Source of the DNA: Hellea sp965224755
GTDB taxonomy: Bacteria; Pseudomonadota; Alphaproteobacteria; Caulobacterales; Maricaulaceae
NCBI GenBank assembly: GCA_965224755.1
Contig: OZ245061.1
Span: forward strand, 2,356,001 to 2,420,000
Direction of reading: 5' to 3'
Length of the DNA stretch: 64,000 nucleotides
Below the pieces are notes generated by a model. The model was given only the letters and a program-made list of their open reading frames with translations. It ran no database searches and had not been told where the DNA came from. Every line of letters starts with the position of its first letter. Positions within the stretch are counted from its first letter, which is position 1. The position numbers and the translations under genes are program-made. Below are positions 1-7,923 of the stretch, in pieces.

Positions 1-597
1 GCCAAAAGGAATGGGTATTTGGTCATTTGCAGTCCAGATATAATTTGTTATTAATCCGTCGGTAGGAGTGCCTTCGGCACGCCCCTCATTATATACCTGC
101 GGATTATAACCTGCCACCGGGTCTAATGTCGGAACCTTGGCAAACTCTAAAAGGCTGCCCGTAAAGCTTTTCTCAACGCCCAGTGACATGGACCCGCGCC
201 AGTGCGGTTTGCGAATCTGTTTGCGCGGATTATAATTCGCAGCTTGTTGACCCGCGACGCCCGCATGAGAGCCGTAACCTTGATTGGTATATTGCCCGCC
301 GCCAAAATTTGGCTGCTGCGGATAGCCGCCATATTGCCCGCCTTGTGTTCCCAGCGTTACGCTTGCCGGGTCACATCCGCGCGGGACAGGTTGTTGGGGA
401 CTGTAAATCTGGCATGGGTTATGCTGAGCGCCGTAATTCTGGGCGCTTCTTTGTTGATTAGACGTATAACGTCCGCCATATTCATAATTGGCAGATTTCG
501 CCTGCGGGCTATGATGTCCGCCGCCCCCTGTTAGGCCACCAAGCCAAGAACAGCCCGATAATAAAACCGCCGATAAAGTGCACACAGCTAAGCGCAT
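1..597 (-). CDS. Putative lipoprotein with Q/G/Y/N-rich region, C-terminus beyond window
   Basis: The frame is open from an ATG at 595-597 to the window edge, so 199 N-terminal residues are visible and the C-terminus is missing. A purine-rich ribosome site (GGAGGG) lies 5 bases upstream. The N-terminus is a lipoprotein signal with lipobox LLSGC near residue 16, followed by a Gly stretch and then about 100 residues rich in Gln, Gly, Tyr and Asn. After residue 130 the sequence changes character (GVEKSFTGSLLEF), which could be the start of a folded outer-membrane domain. Export and lipidation are inferred from the signal. I do not recognise a family. Confidence 0.7.
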   Translation of the reverse strand, partial: MRLAVCTLSAVLLSGCSWLGGLTGGGGHHSPQAKSANYEYGGRYTSNQQRSAQNYGAQHNPCQIYSPQQPVPRGCDPASVTLGTQGGQYGGYPQQPNFGGGQYTNQGYGSHAGVAGQQAANYNPRKQIRKPHWRGSMSLGVEKSFTGSLLEFAKVPTLDPVAGYNPQVYNEGRAEGTPTDGLITNYIWTANDQIPIPFG

Positions 598-697
598 GTC
601 GTCCCTCCAAAACAATGCGGCTCAGAGCGAGGCGCACTATGGTTAATGAAGGACTTGCCCTGTTTTGCTTAACAAGGCGTTTAAACGGTGATTTTTT

Positions 698-1051
698 TTA
701 CAATTTAAGAAGTTTGAGCACATTTTCCGGCGGACGGCCCAGAACGGCGCGGTCGCCCTTAACCACGATAGGGCGTTCAATCAGCTTCGGATGCGCCGCC
801 ATAGCTTTGATAAGCGCCGCTTGGTTATCGATATTTTTGAGGCCAAGCTCTTTATATATGGCTTCGCCCGTGCGCATCATTTGCCGAGGACTCCGAAAGC
901 GCAGCTTTGATTGAAGCTTTGCGATTTCAAGCTCGGTCAGAGGCGTCTCCAGATAGTAAATCATTTCCACATCTTCGCCCGCCTCTTCGATGAGCTTTAA
1001 AGTCTCGCGCGACTTGGAACAGCGCGAATTATGATAAATCGTCAGGCTCAT
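698..1051 (-). CDS. arsC: ArsC/YfgD-family arsenate reductase-like protein
   Basis: 117 residues, the usual length for glutaredoxin-dependent ArsC-like proteins. The N-terminal thioredoxin-like strand is followed by Cys11 in the motif RCSKSRETL, typical of the YfgD branch. Later Arg residues (RSPRQMMR near 54 and the GRPPE segment near 106) match the family's oxyanion-contacting region. ArsC enzymes reduce arsenate to arsenite with glutathione and glutaredoxin; YfgD-type members are less well characterised and their substrate may differ. No arsB, acr3 or arsR is adjacent, so an arsenic role is not supported by context. It is divergent from the pyridoxal kinase-like gene. Confidence 0.85.
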   Translation of the reverse strand: MSLTIYHNSRCSKSRETLKLIEEAGEDVEMIYYLETPLTELEIAKLQSKLRFRSPRQMMRTGEAIYKELGLKNIDNQAALIKAMAAHPKLIERPIVVKGDRAVLGRPPENVLKLLKL

Positions 1052-1088
1052 GAGAAACTCCGGTTGATTTTACAGCGGCATTATAGTC

Positions 1089-1102
1089 CATACTAGAGTA
1101 TG
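1089..1102. promoter_or_regulatory. Perfect 6+6 inverted repeat upstream of the pyridoxal kinase-like gene
   Basis: CATACT-AG-AGTATG is a perfect dyad 22 bases before the start at 1125, in the divergent gap between the ArsC-like gene and the kinase. It could be an operator or chance; a 12-base dyad is weak evidence alone. Confidence 0.25.
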
Positions 1103-1124
1103 AACTTACCCCAGACCCTATAAC

Positions 1125-1934
1125 ATGAAAACCGTTCTCGTGATATCCTCATTTGTTGCCGCCAGCCATGTCGGGGCGGGCGTTAGCGCCTTTTGCCTGC
1201 GCAGACTTGGCCATGAAGCGATTATTCTGCCGACGACCTTGATGGGGCGGCATCCGGGATGGGGCGATCCCGGCGGAGAGGCAGTTGACGGGCAGGCCCT
1301 GCGCCGGATGTGGCAAGCGGTCAAAGCCCAAGGCATTAAAATAGACGCCGTGTTATCCGGCTATATGGGCGACACCGACCATATCGCGCTAACGGCCGAG
1401 ATCATTGCCCATGTGCGTCAACATAATGAAAAGGCTATCATCCTCGTTGATCCTGTCATGGGCGATGCGGGCACATTATATATCCCGAAAGCGCGCGCCG
1501 AAGCGGTTAAGCACGATCTTGTGCCCTTGGCCGATATCATCACGCCGAACAGATGGGAGTTATCTTATCTGGCCGATGGAGGCGGGCTGGCCCAAGCTGC
1601 CGCCAAGATCAAACCGGCCCTGCTGGTGACCTCTGTTCTGCATAGCCGCAATATGATTGGCGCGGCCTATATGGACGAAGCGCGCGCTATTCAGGTCAGC
1701 CACCCAAAATTCGAGACTGTTCCCCATGGCGGCGGCGACGCGCTGGCCGCAATTTTCCTCGCTCATCTTTTGTCAGGGCAAGAGCCGGTTATGGCGATGT
1801 CAAAAGCTGTTTCTGCAGTCTTTAATATTATGACCGAGGCGGATAAACACGGCGCTAAAGAACTCCCCTTGATCCCTATGCAAAATCAGCTCGATAGCTT
1901 GCCCCTCCATGTTAAAGACATTTTTGATGACTGA
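1125..1934 (+). CDS. pdxY: Pyridoxal kinase (PdxY/PdxK-like, ribokinase fold)
   Basis: 269 residues, close to the family's usual length. It would phosphorylate pyridoxal and related vitamers with ATP in the cytoplasm (vitamin B6 salvage). Visible family features are the SGYMGDTDH segment near residue 70, the DPVMGD motif near residue 108, the TPN motif near 138 where the nucleotide-binding lobe begins, and an anion-hole/catalytic loop GGGD with Asp205, which replaces the more common G(T/V)GD. It heads a tightly packed plus-strand operon and overlaps the next start by 8 bases. No strong ribosome site is seen before the ATG. Confidence 0.88.
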   Translation: MKTVLVISSFVAASHVGAGVSAFCLRRLGHEAIILPTTLMGRHPGWGDPGGEAVDGQALRRMWQAVKAQGIKIDAVLSGYMGDTDHIALTAEIIAHVRQHNEKAIILVDPVMGDAGTLYIPKARAEAVKHDLVPLADIITPNRWELSYLADGGGLAQAAAKIKPALLVTSVLHSRNMIGAAYMDEARAIQVSHPKFETVPHGGGDALAAIFLAHLLSGQEPVMAMSKAVSAVFNIMTEADKHGAKELPLIPMQNQLDSLPLHVKDIFDD

Positions 1935-3078
1935 TACACCCTTCGATATTTTCGTCCAAAGCGGATTGCAGCCTGTTGCCGAGGCTTTCAAAGCCAATTT
2001 CGAGGACGGCCACGAAGAAGACGACTTGGAACATGGCGCGCAATTTTGCGCCTATAGGAACGGTGAATTACTGATTGATCTGAAAGGCGGCTGGGCGGAT
2101 CGCCAAAAGACCGAGGCCGTTAAAGATGATACGCTATTTTCAGTCTTCTCATCCGGCAAAGCTGTCGCCGCGCTTGTCATCGCTTTTCTCGCCGAAGAGG
2201 ACAAGCTCGGCTATGATCAACCTGTTTCGACGATCTGGCCGGGTTTTGCCCAAAAGGGCAAAGGCGAGCTTACCGTGGCGCAGGTGCTATCCCACCAAGC
2301 CGGGCTGTCCGGCATCACCAATCCCGATTGGCAGGCCGAGGATTTCTATGATTGGGATAAGACCTGCGCAGAACTGGCCGCGCAAGAGCCTATCTTCCCC
2401 CCCGGCTCCGCCAGCGGCTACCATCCCGTGACTTACGGCTTTCTCGCCGGAGAGATTGCCCGCCGCGTGGATGATGGTGAGCGCACACTCGGCACTATTC
2501 TGCGGCAGGAATTTTGCGACTTAAACGATATTGATGTCTGGATTGGCTTGCCGGAAGCCGAGCATCACCGCTGCTCGGCCATGTTCAAACCCAAAACTGC
2601 GTCTGATCTGGGCGACATAAACGCCGCGACCCGGGCCGCGTTTCTTAACCGAAACGGCAACCCCGGCGGGCGGGATATATCTGAATGGCGCAAAGCCGAA
2701 TTTGCCGGCACGAATTGTCAGGCCACAGCCCAAGGCCTCGCCCGGCTGATGCAAATGGCGATTGACGGCAAACTCGGCGGCGCTCAAATCCTGTCGGAAG
2801 ACATTACGCAGATGCTCAGAAAACCGCGTATCTCCGGCCCCAATCTTGTCCTACCCTTTGATATCACTTTTGCAGCGGGCGTGATGGTCAATGAACCAAA
2901 TTTCTTCTACGGTCCCAATGCCGAAACTGTCGGCCATAGCGGCTGGGGCGGGTCTTGCCTCTTTGCCGATCCTGCTACCGGTCTTCACGGAGCTTACGTC
3001 ATGAATCGCCAAGAAAATACTCTACTGGGTGATAAACGGCCCCGCCGTATCATAGACGCGCTTTACGATTGCCTTTAA
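1927..3078 (+). CDS. Serine beta-lactamase-like hydrolase / EstB-type esterase
   Basis: 383 residues in the beta-lactamase class C-like family (PF00144), which includes esterases, D-aminopeptidases and true beta-lactamases. The nucleophile motif SxxK is S75-S-G-K78 (SVFSSGK), a Tyr lies in the expected second motif (GYHPVTYG), and HSGWGGS near the end matches the third active-site box. No signal peptide is visible, so it is probably cytoplasmic and more likely an esterase than a resistance enzyme. The ATG at 1927 overlaps the kinase stop and is preferred to the in-frame ATG at 1909, which lies further inside that gene. It is probably translationally coupled. Confidence 0.85.
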   Translation: MTDTPFDIFVQSGLQPVAEAFKANFEDGHEEDDLEHGAQFCAYRNGELLIDLKGGWADRQKTEAVKDDTLFSVFSSGKAVAALVIAFLAEEDKLGYDQPVSTIWPGFAQKGKGELTVAQVLSHQAGLSGITNPDWQAEDFYDWDKTCAELAAQEPIFPPGSASGYHPVTYGFLAGEIARRVDDGERTLGTILRQEFCDLNDIDVWIGLPEAEHHRCSAMFKPKTASDLGDINAATRAAFLNRNGNPGGRDISEWRKAEFAGTNCQATAQGLARLMQMAIDGKLGGAQILSEDITQMLRKPRISGPNLVLPFDITFAAGVMVNEPNFFYGPNAETVGHSGWGGSCLFADPATGLHGAYVMNRQENTLLGDKRPRRIIDALYDCL

Positions 3079-3087
3079 GGAAAAGTG

Positions 3088-3543
3088 ATGACTAACAACG
3101 ATTTCATACAAAGACTTTGGGAGATCGGCCCGGTGATGACCAATGGCGCGCCGCATTCCAAAAGACTCGGCATAAAATTTGTCGCCGTGGATAAAGGCCG
3201 CGCCACCATGAGCCTGCCTTATAATACAGAACTTATCGGCGATCCTGAAACGCGGGTTTTGCACGGCGGAGCGGTCAGCACATTAATCGACCAAGCTTGC
3301 GGCCTTGCGGCGATTGCCGGTTTTGACACGCCCCAAACCGTCGCGACCCTGAACCTGTCGATTGATTATATGCGGGCGGCCAAGCCCGGCGAGACCGTCA
3401 TCGCGCAGGCCCATTGTTATAAAACCACGCGGCATGTCGCCTTTCTGCGGGCCGTGGCCCATGACGGCGACGAGACCGACCCTGTGGCTACGTGTCAGGC
3501 TACCTTTATGGCCACGGGTAAAATCCCAAAACCCAAGGGATGA
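3088..3543 (+). CDS. PaaI-like hotdog thioesterase (copy 1)
   Basis: 151 residues with the hotdog signature HGGAVSTLIDQACG near residues 52-65, typical of PaaI/YdiI-type acyl-CoA thioesterases that hydrolyse CoA thioesters in the cytoplasm. An upstream AAGGA sits correctly for the ATG at 3088; a GTG at 3085 is a less likely alternative. It starts 9 bases after the hydrolase stop and is followed 4 bases later by a second, related hotdog gene, so the two probably form a heteromeric or sequentially evolved pair. The substrate cannot be read from sequence. Confidence 0.88.
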   Translation: MTNNDFIQRLWEIGPVMTNGAPHSKRLGIKFVAVDKGRATMSLPYNTELIGDPETRVLHGGAVSTLIDQACGLAAIAGFDTPQTVATLNLSIDYMRAAKPGETVIAQAHCYKTTRHVAFLRAVAHDGDETDPVATCQATFMATGKIPKPKG

Positions 3544-3547
3544 GCTG

Positions 3548-3964
3548 ATGGATCACGGAACAATCATAAAAGCTCTTGCCCGCATTCCTTATGCGCAGAT
3601 GCTCGGCGTCAAACCGCTTTTCGCCGAAGGAAAATTCACCCTCATCATGCCTTACAGCGATGATAATATCGGCAACCCGGCCCTGCCCGCCTTGCACGGC
3701 GGTAGCGTCAGCGGATTGATGGAGATTGCGGCCATTGCCCAATTGGCTATTGAGCAGGCCAAGCCCGGCCTGCCCAAGCCTATCGGTATTAATGTCGATT
3801 ATTTACGGCGCGGGCGACCACAGGACACCTATGCGCGGGCCGTGGTCTTTAAGGCCGGAAACCGGGTTGCCAATGTCCATGTCCGGGCCTGGCAGGGTGA
3901 TTATGATAAACCTATCGCGACCATGCACGGCCATTATATGACCGCTAAAGCTGAAGACGCGTAA
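3548..3964 (+). CDS. PaaI-like hotdog thioesterase (copy 2)
   Basis: 138 residues, hotdog fold, with the signature LHGGSVSGLMEIA near residues 50-62 and a long central helix. The start is the ATG at 3548 because an AAGGG lies 8 bases upstream and the paralogous domain begins there; the frame stays open further upstream but only inside the previous gene. The overall layout matches copy 1 but the sequences are clearly diverged. Its stop overlaps the exporter start (TAATG), so these genes are probably cotranscribed and coupled. Confidence 0.85.
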   Translation: MDHGTIIKALARIPYAQMLGVKPLFAEGKFTLIMPYSDDNIGNPALPALHGGSVSGLMEIAAIAQLAIEQAKPGLPKPIGINVDYLRRGRPQDTYARAVVFKAGNRVANVHVRAWQGDYDKPIATMHGHYMTAKAEDA

Positions 3965-5343
3965 TGTCATCTGCGGGAGGCCAAGCCAGCGGCATGACCC
4001 TCACGCGCCGTAACGTCTTCGCGCAAAGCTGGCCGATTATGCTGGCCAATGCGGCCGCGCCCGTGGTCGGATTAGTCGATACATTTGTCATTGGGCGGTT
4101 CGCGACAACGGCGGCTTTGGCAGGCATCGGCCTCGGCGCGGTGATTTATGCCATCGCCTATTGGGGATTTGGCTTTCTGCGCATGAGCACGGCGGGCCTC
4201 GCCGCGCAATCCGACGGAGCCAATAACCAAGGCGAAGTACAAGCGCATTTAGCTAGGGCTGTGCCGCTGGGGCTTTTAATCGGCCTTCTCATTTTTGCGG
4301 CTCAATTACCGCTTCTGGCGGGCGCGTTTAAAATTTTCACAGGCACGCCGCCCGTGGAAAGCGCGGCTTGGGCCTATATCAGCGCCCGCCTCTGGGGCCT
4401 GCCCGCCACCCTCGCCTCTATCGCCCTGATGGGCTGGTTTGTCGGGATAAGCCGCTCAAAGCTGGCGCTGCAAATGCAGATTGTCTTGAACGCTGTCAAT
4501 ATAATCCTCTCGCCGCTTTTTGTGATTAACTTCGGCTGGGGCCTATGGGGCGTGGGTATCGCCTCGGCCATTGCCGAATGGTTTGGCTTGGCCGCCGGGT
4601 TGTGGCTGGCTTGGTCTGAAATCAAGCGGCGCGGCGGCCTGCGCAAAAAGGCGCTCACGAAAACCGCGCTGCTCAATCCGGCGGCTTTGGCAAAACTCGG
4701 CATCACCAATAGTAATATTTTCATCCGCACAGTGGCGCTCACTATAGGCTTTAGCTTCTTCGGTAATGCCGCCGCCGCGCAAGGCGTCATCTTCCTCGCG
4801 GGCTATCATATCCTAATGCAATTCATCACCATGACCGCGCTTGTGCTTGATGCTTTTGCCCATACCGCTGAGGCCGTGACGGGCGCAGCCTTCGGGGCCA
4901 AAGACCGCAAACGCTTCAATAAAGCCGTGCGCCTGACAACCGAGTTTTCGTGTATTTTTGCGATCTTGATAGGCCTTCTAATTTTCTTTGGCGGGCCCTA
5001 CTTCATCCCGCTATTGACCAAAGACCCTATGGTGATTGAAAGCGCCCTCACATACCTACCCTATTGCGCCCTCGCCCCGATTGCCGGCTTTGCCGCATGG
5101 CAATTAGATGGTATCTTTATCGGCACCACCAAGACCCGAGAAATGCGAAATGCCGGCATCGCCGCCGTCGCGATATATATTGGAGTGCATTATTTATTAG
5201 AACCGAGATTTGGCAGCCATGGCATCTGGATAGCTTTCTTAATTTATTATATATCCCGCGCAGCGACATTGGCATTTTACTATCCCGCTATCCGCAAAGA
5301 GATGGCAGGTGTTGGCCACGCAGCCAAAGCAGACGGCGGTTAA
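3964..5343 (+). CDS. MATE family efflux transporter (DinF-like)
   Basis: 459 residues with about 12 hydrophobic segments in two similar halves, as in the multidrug and toxic compound extrusion family; the N-terminal FAQSWPIMLANAAAPVVGL segment and the internal YWGFGFLRMSTAGLAAQ segment are characteristic of the DinF branch. These inner-membrane proteins use Na+ or H+ gradients to export cationic or amphipathic compounds. It is the last gene of the operon starting at 1125, with its start overlapping the previous stop by one base. The substrate is unknown. Confidence 0.9.
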   Translation: MSSAGGQASGMTLTRRNVFAQSWPIMLANAAAPVVGLVDTFVIGRFATTAALAGIGLGAVIYAIAYWGFGFLRMSTAGLAAQSDGANNQGEVQAHLARAVPLGLLIGLLIFAAQLPLLAGAFKIFTGTPPVESAAWAYISARLWGLPATLASIALMGWFVGISRSKLALQMQIVLNAVNIILSPLFVINFGWGLWGVGIASAIAEWFGLAAGLWLAWSEIKRRGGLRKKALTKTALLNPAALAKLGITNSNIFIRTVALTIGFSFFGNAAAAQGVIFLAGYHILMQFITMTALVLDAFAHTAEAVTGAAFGAKDRKRFNKAVRLTTEFSCIFAILIGLLIFFGGPYFIPLLTKDPMVIESALTYLPYCALAPIAGFAAWQLDGIFIGTTKTREMRNAGIAAVAIYIGVHYLLEPRFGSHGIWIAFLIYYISRAATLAFYYPAIRKEMAGVGHAAKADGG

Positions 5344-5365
5344 ATCCTCAAAGGAGGCGTTAGAG
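5344..5365. repeat. Short intergenic repeat, copy C
   Basis: The stretch ATCCTCAAAGGAGGCGTTAG (just behind the MATE stop) closely matches ATCCTACAAAGGAGCCGTTA at 5981-6000, the distal part of the longer repeat at 5943. It overlaps a possible weak hairpin (GGAG...CTCC). It is a truncated copy of the family. Confidence 0.45.
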
Positions 5366-5382
5366 CGCTCCTACAAATTTTG

Positions 5383-5520
5383 TTATTTCAGGCCATTATT
5401 AATTCGGCCATAAAGGCGCGCGGCATACATGCCAGCCAGGCGGTATATTTTGGCGTCGGATATTACGCGCTTTAAGCGCCCCGGCTTTCCAAAATTCCCA
5501 CCGGTAATAGAGGAAATCAT
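5383..5520 (-). CDS. Possible 45-residue small protein, or frameshifted 3' end of the 5399-5842 frame
   Basis: A second minus-strand frame here begins at an ATG (5518-5520) and encodes 45 residues of ordinary protein-like composition (for example KRVISDAKIYRLAGMYAARL). It overlaps the longer frame 5399-5842 in a different register. Two readings are possible: an independent small gene, or the true C-terminus of the longer gene joined to it by a single-base change in the GGGG run near 5535. No convincing ribosome site precedes the ATG. Confidence 0.3.
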   Translation of the reverse strand: MISSITGGNFGKPGRLKRVISDAKIYRLAGMYAARLYGRINNGLK

Positions 5521-5842
5521 AAACCTGAAATCGCCCCATAAAAGAGAGCTTGCTGGCCCGCTCTAAAAATTGCGTATGCGAAAGCCCGCGCGGCAGAAAG
5601 GCCCGCAGAGCGCTGGTATTACGCGAGACCGGAAAGGCACGCCTTCCCCCGCGCGAAGCCATATGAACCTGATGACGATTACGGATATAAGGAACGGCGG
5701 ATGAGGCCTCACTTATCGGCCCCCGCAAAGACGGATAAACACAGGACAGCCAAAGCCGAAGCGCCGCCAGAAAAGCGCGCATTGCTCCGCTGAAAGGAGC
5801 GGGGCTAGAGGCGGGTCGACAGGGCTGTAAGTCAAAACTCAT
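5399..5842 (-). CDS. Hypothetical protein, possibly frameshifted
   Basis: 147 residues with no recognised domain. The only other sizeable frame in the region is the overlapping small one at 5383-5520. The C-terminal half is rich in Trp, Tyr and Phe (FLYYRWEFW), the N-terminal half in Pro, Ser and Arg. No good ribosome site precedes the ATG. It may be an uncharacterised gene, a decaying gene whose frame switches near 5535, or not coding at all. It lies between the MATE operon and the AT-rich island. Confidence 0.35.
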   Translation of the reverse strand: MSFDLQPCRPASSPAPFSGAMRAFLAALRLWLSCVYPSLRGPISEASSAVPYIRNRHQVHMASRGGRRAFPVSRNTSALRAFLPRGLSHTQFLERASKLSFMGRFQVYDFLYYRWEFWKAGALKARNIRRQNIPPGWHVCRAPLWPN

Positions 5843-5942
5843 AGCCGTAATATACCCCCGAAACCAAAGGCGGGGATGAGATATGTGAAGTTTTTTAACA
5901 GAGCTTATTTTTCAAAGACTTAGACGTCATCGCGCCATAGCA

Positions 5943-6005
5943 AAAGCGGGGATTGAGGGTGCAATCCTAACGACAGGAATATCCTACAAAGGAGCCGTTA
6001 GAGTT
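5943..6005. repeat. Intergenic repeat, copy A
   Basis: AAAGCGGGGATTGAG followed by GGTGCAAT, then a 3' portion ending near GGAGCCGTTAG, matches copy B at 7759 with few changes and a one-base length difference. The stop codon of the pentapeptide-like gene falls inside this copy. The family appears three times within 2.5 kb, all in the accessory patch. Confidence 0.6.
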
Positions 6006-7047
6006 TCTCCATAACGGACTCAGAAAAAGTGAGATGTAATTTCCCCATAGACTTACGAGGGCCACTCAAAGTTACAGCGTCATTTTCATGATCTATGTCT
6101 ATACCCCTTAAGGAAAATTTACCGTCATACCCTATAGCATACCCATCATTTTGGCAGCCTATAAATATTGCTTTCGTATAATTCATAAGAATAATATCTG
6201 CATTATATTTTGTTTCCTCCTCATCTAAATTCGTTCCGGCAATTGAAAGAACCAGATCGTTATTTCTTTTCACTATTTTTTGAATTGAAACTTTCTCCAA
6301 CATGAGACGCTGAAATACGTCCTGATATTTACGAATAATTTCATTACTTCTTTTGTTGAATGCTCTCACTTTTTTCGTCAAATCAGGGTCAGGTAAAGCC
6401 TTTTCTGAAATATTAGAAAACTTTAAGAACGGTGCATCGTAAAGCGCAGCCCATAATTTTTCTGAATCAACGGTTAACATTTTTTCTACATTAATAGCCA
6501 TAAATCCGCTATCACGCCGCCTATAGCCAAGGTCAAAATGTTTCAACTCTACGGGGATATAGTCTTTATCAAAGTCTTTGGATGCTGTTGGACCACGATG
6601 AAAACATACAATAGGCCAACCTGAAAAAGAGATGTCCTCCGACAAACTGTCCCCGCGAAAATCTAGAAGGTCAAACTTCAATTGTTCAAAATTACAATCA
6701 TGCAAGCATCCCTTCGAATACTCTCCATTTGGGTTCAGGGCGAACACAGAATCTTTTAGCGTGCCTTTAAACGCGCAATTTCTAAATTCTTGACCCGAAT
6801 TAAACATAATCCGTGATGCACTTATAAATGTAAAAACACAGTTTTCAAAACCACAGTTTGGATATCTATGAACCAAGCCTTTTTTACGAAGCTCAAATTC
6901 ACAATTAAAAAACCGACATTCATGAAATGAATATGGCCACATTTCTGTATGGTTAAATTTGCACCGATAAAAATCTGTACGCACATATAGTGCATTTTTT
7001 TCTATTTTTGGCGGAGACAGTTTTCCGTTTAGTAATCGTTTTCCCAA
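5998..7047 (-). CDS. Pentapeptide-like protein of unknown function, probable 5' frameshift
   Basis: 349 residues. The first ~130 residues repeat a pattern of F-x-x-C-x-F (FYRCKF, FHECRFFNCEF, FENCVF, FRNCAF), resembling pentapeptide-repeat right-handed beta-helices. The C-terminal ~200 residues are charged, contain a predicted helical segment (KKVRAFNKRSNEIIRKYQDVF) and match nothing I know. No signal peptide or membrane segment is seen. The only in-frame start is a TTG at 7047 with no ribosome site. Removing one base of the A4 run at 7039-7042 would join it to an ATG at 7069 and give MSFIRSLFGKRLLNGK, which looks like a natural start, so a frameshift or sequencing error is likely. Base composition is more AT-rich than flanking genes, suggesting acquisition. 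Confidence 0.65.
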   Translation of the reverse strand: MGKRLLNGKLSPPKIEKNALYVRTDFYRCKFNHTEMWPYSFHECRFFNCEFELRKKGLVHRYPNCGFENCVFTFISASRIMFNSGQEFRNCAFKGTLKDSVFALNPNGEYSKGCLHDCNFEQLKFDLLDFRGDSLSEDISFSGWPIVCFHRGPTASKDFDKDYIPVELKHFDLGYRRRDSGFMAINVEKMLTVDSEKLWAALYDAPFLKFSNISEKALPDPDLTKKVRAFNKRSNEIIRKYQDVFQRLMLEKVSIQKIVKRNNDLVLSIAGTNLDEEETKYNADIILMNYTKAIFIGCQNDGYAIGYDGKFSLRGIDIDHENDAVTLSGPRKSMGKLHLTFSESVMEKL

Positions 7048-7225
7048 ATAATGATCTAATAAATGACATGCTTACAGTTTCTCATTTTTTGATAGCCAGT
7101 ACAAGTTTGAATTAAGTGGCATTAAGTATCCCAATGTCCCCTTTTGCCCCCATTCCCGCCATTACCGGGCGTGTCCCAGTAATCTATCATGAGCGCTTTG
7201 GGTAATTGAAACTGCCGGAGATGGG

Positions 7226-7246
7226 TTACCGCCATAAAGGCGGTAA
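7226..7246. other. Perfect 8-bp hairpin downstream of a small gene
   Basis: TTACCGCC-ATAAA-GGCGGTAA is a perfect stem with a 5-base loop, 52 bases beyond the stop of the minus-strand gene 7299-7655. No T-run follows in either direction, so a role as an mRNA 3' structure is possible but an intrinsic terminator is not clearly supported. The 7048-7298 gap holds no other supported feature. Confidence 0.4.
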
Positions 7247-7298
7247 AGACGAAGAAGGGGAGACGGATAGCTCGGCATTCGGGCCTTTTTTAGCTCGT

Positions 7299-7655
7299 TT
7301 AAACTACCAAAGTTCTGTCCCAAACAAACTCTCCTGTTTGCCAGTTGTAATCACCGCAAATCAAGCCACCCCCAAGTATAGAAAAACAACCGTAAACCCA
7401 AGACTCCATTTGTATTGGTTTATCGACCTTGACAAATAGTTTCTTGAAATAGTCTTTCGCACCTTTTTGGGCAAACTCCAATTGCCGATCCAGTTCTATC
7501 CCGACCTGTTTAGAAAAGTGTTTCTTGATAATAACCCTCGCATAGTCAATATCTTTGGCGTTTATTATAACCTCAACTTCCTTTTGTGCTTGGCACTGGA
7601 TTCTCTCGCCATAGCTTTTCACGGGATTGTTTACTGTGTTAATTTTAATTTTCAT
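7299..7655 (-). CDS. Small protein of unknown function
   Basis: 118 residues beginning MKIKINTVNNPVKSYG, with a Lys-rich central helix (YARVIIKKHFSKQVGIEL) and a hydrophobic C-terminal segment (GCFSILGGGLICG). A good AAAGGAG lies 6 bases before the ATG. No family is recognised. It sits in the AT-rich island and has a CRP-like dyad 51 bases upstream of its start, suggesting regulated expression. There is no close partner gene on the same strand. Confidence 0.65.
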   Translation of the reverse strand: MKIKINTVNNPVKSYGERIQCQAQKEVEVIINAKDIDYARVIIKKHFSKQVGIELDRQLEFAQKGAKDYFKKLFVKVDKPIQMESWVYGCFSILGGGLICGDYNWQTGEFVWDRTLVV

Positions 7656-7705
7656 GGCCTACTCCTTTAAGCATTCCTATATTGAAACTCTTATTCAATC
7701 TCGTC

Positions 7706-7721
7706 TGTGACAGGAGTCACG
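7706..7721. promoter_or_regulatory. CRP/FNR-type dyad TGTGA-N6-TCACG
   Basis: TGTGACAGGAGTCACG matches the CRP consensus TGTGA-N6-TCACA at 9 of 10 positions. Its near edge is 51 bases upstream of the start of the minus-strand gene at 7655. A perfect version of the same dyad lies at almost the same distance from the adhesin gene at 23148, which strengthens both calls. CRP-family binding is inferred; the cognate regulator is not in the window. Confidence 0.5.
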
Positions 7722-7758
7722 CTCAGACACTTTCTAAGTCAAATCAACAAACTACTCC

Positions 7759-7812
7759 AAAGCGGGGATTGAGGTGCAATTTTTACGGCAGGAAAATCTT
7801 CAAAAGAGGCAT
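7759..7812. repeat. Intergenic repeat, copy B
   Basis: AAAGCGGGGATTGAGGTGCA is shared almost exactly with copy A at 5943, followed by a diverged 3' half (TTACGGCAGGAAAATCTTCA). It lies in the 390-bp gene-free stretch between 7656 and 8045 and runs into a second repeat-like segment rich in ATTCC. Confidence 0.6.
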
Positions 7813-7923
7813 TCCATCCTTCCATTCCCATTCATTCCAACGAAAGTCGGGAACCATCTCCCGGTCTCGTAATAATGAGGAATTTGGGAGATGGGCCCCG
7901 TTTTTATCCCCGCCTGCGCGGGG
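7813..7923. repeat. Repeat-like palindromic segment with two hairpins
   Basis: This part of the gene-free stretch 7656-8045 contains CCATCTCCC (7854-7862) and its exact complement GGGAGATGG (7886-7894), then CCCCGC-CTGC-GCGGGG (7908-7923). Such palindrome-rich intergenic modules are common dispersed elements in alphaproteobacteria. Open frames across it have no homology I can recognise and are not reported as genes. Confidence 0.45.

Noticed and set aside
1927..3078. True beta-lactamase resistance gene
   Set aside because: No signal peptide and a metabolic operon context; EstB-type hydrolase is more likely.
7226..7246. Intrinsic terminator at the 8-bp hairpin
   Set aside because: No T-run follows in either direction; kept only as a hairpin feature.
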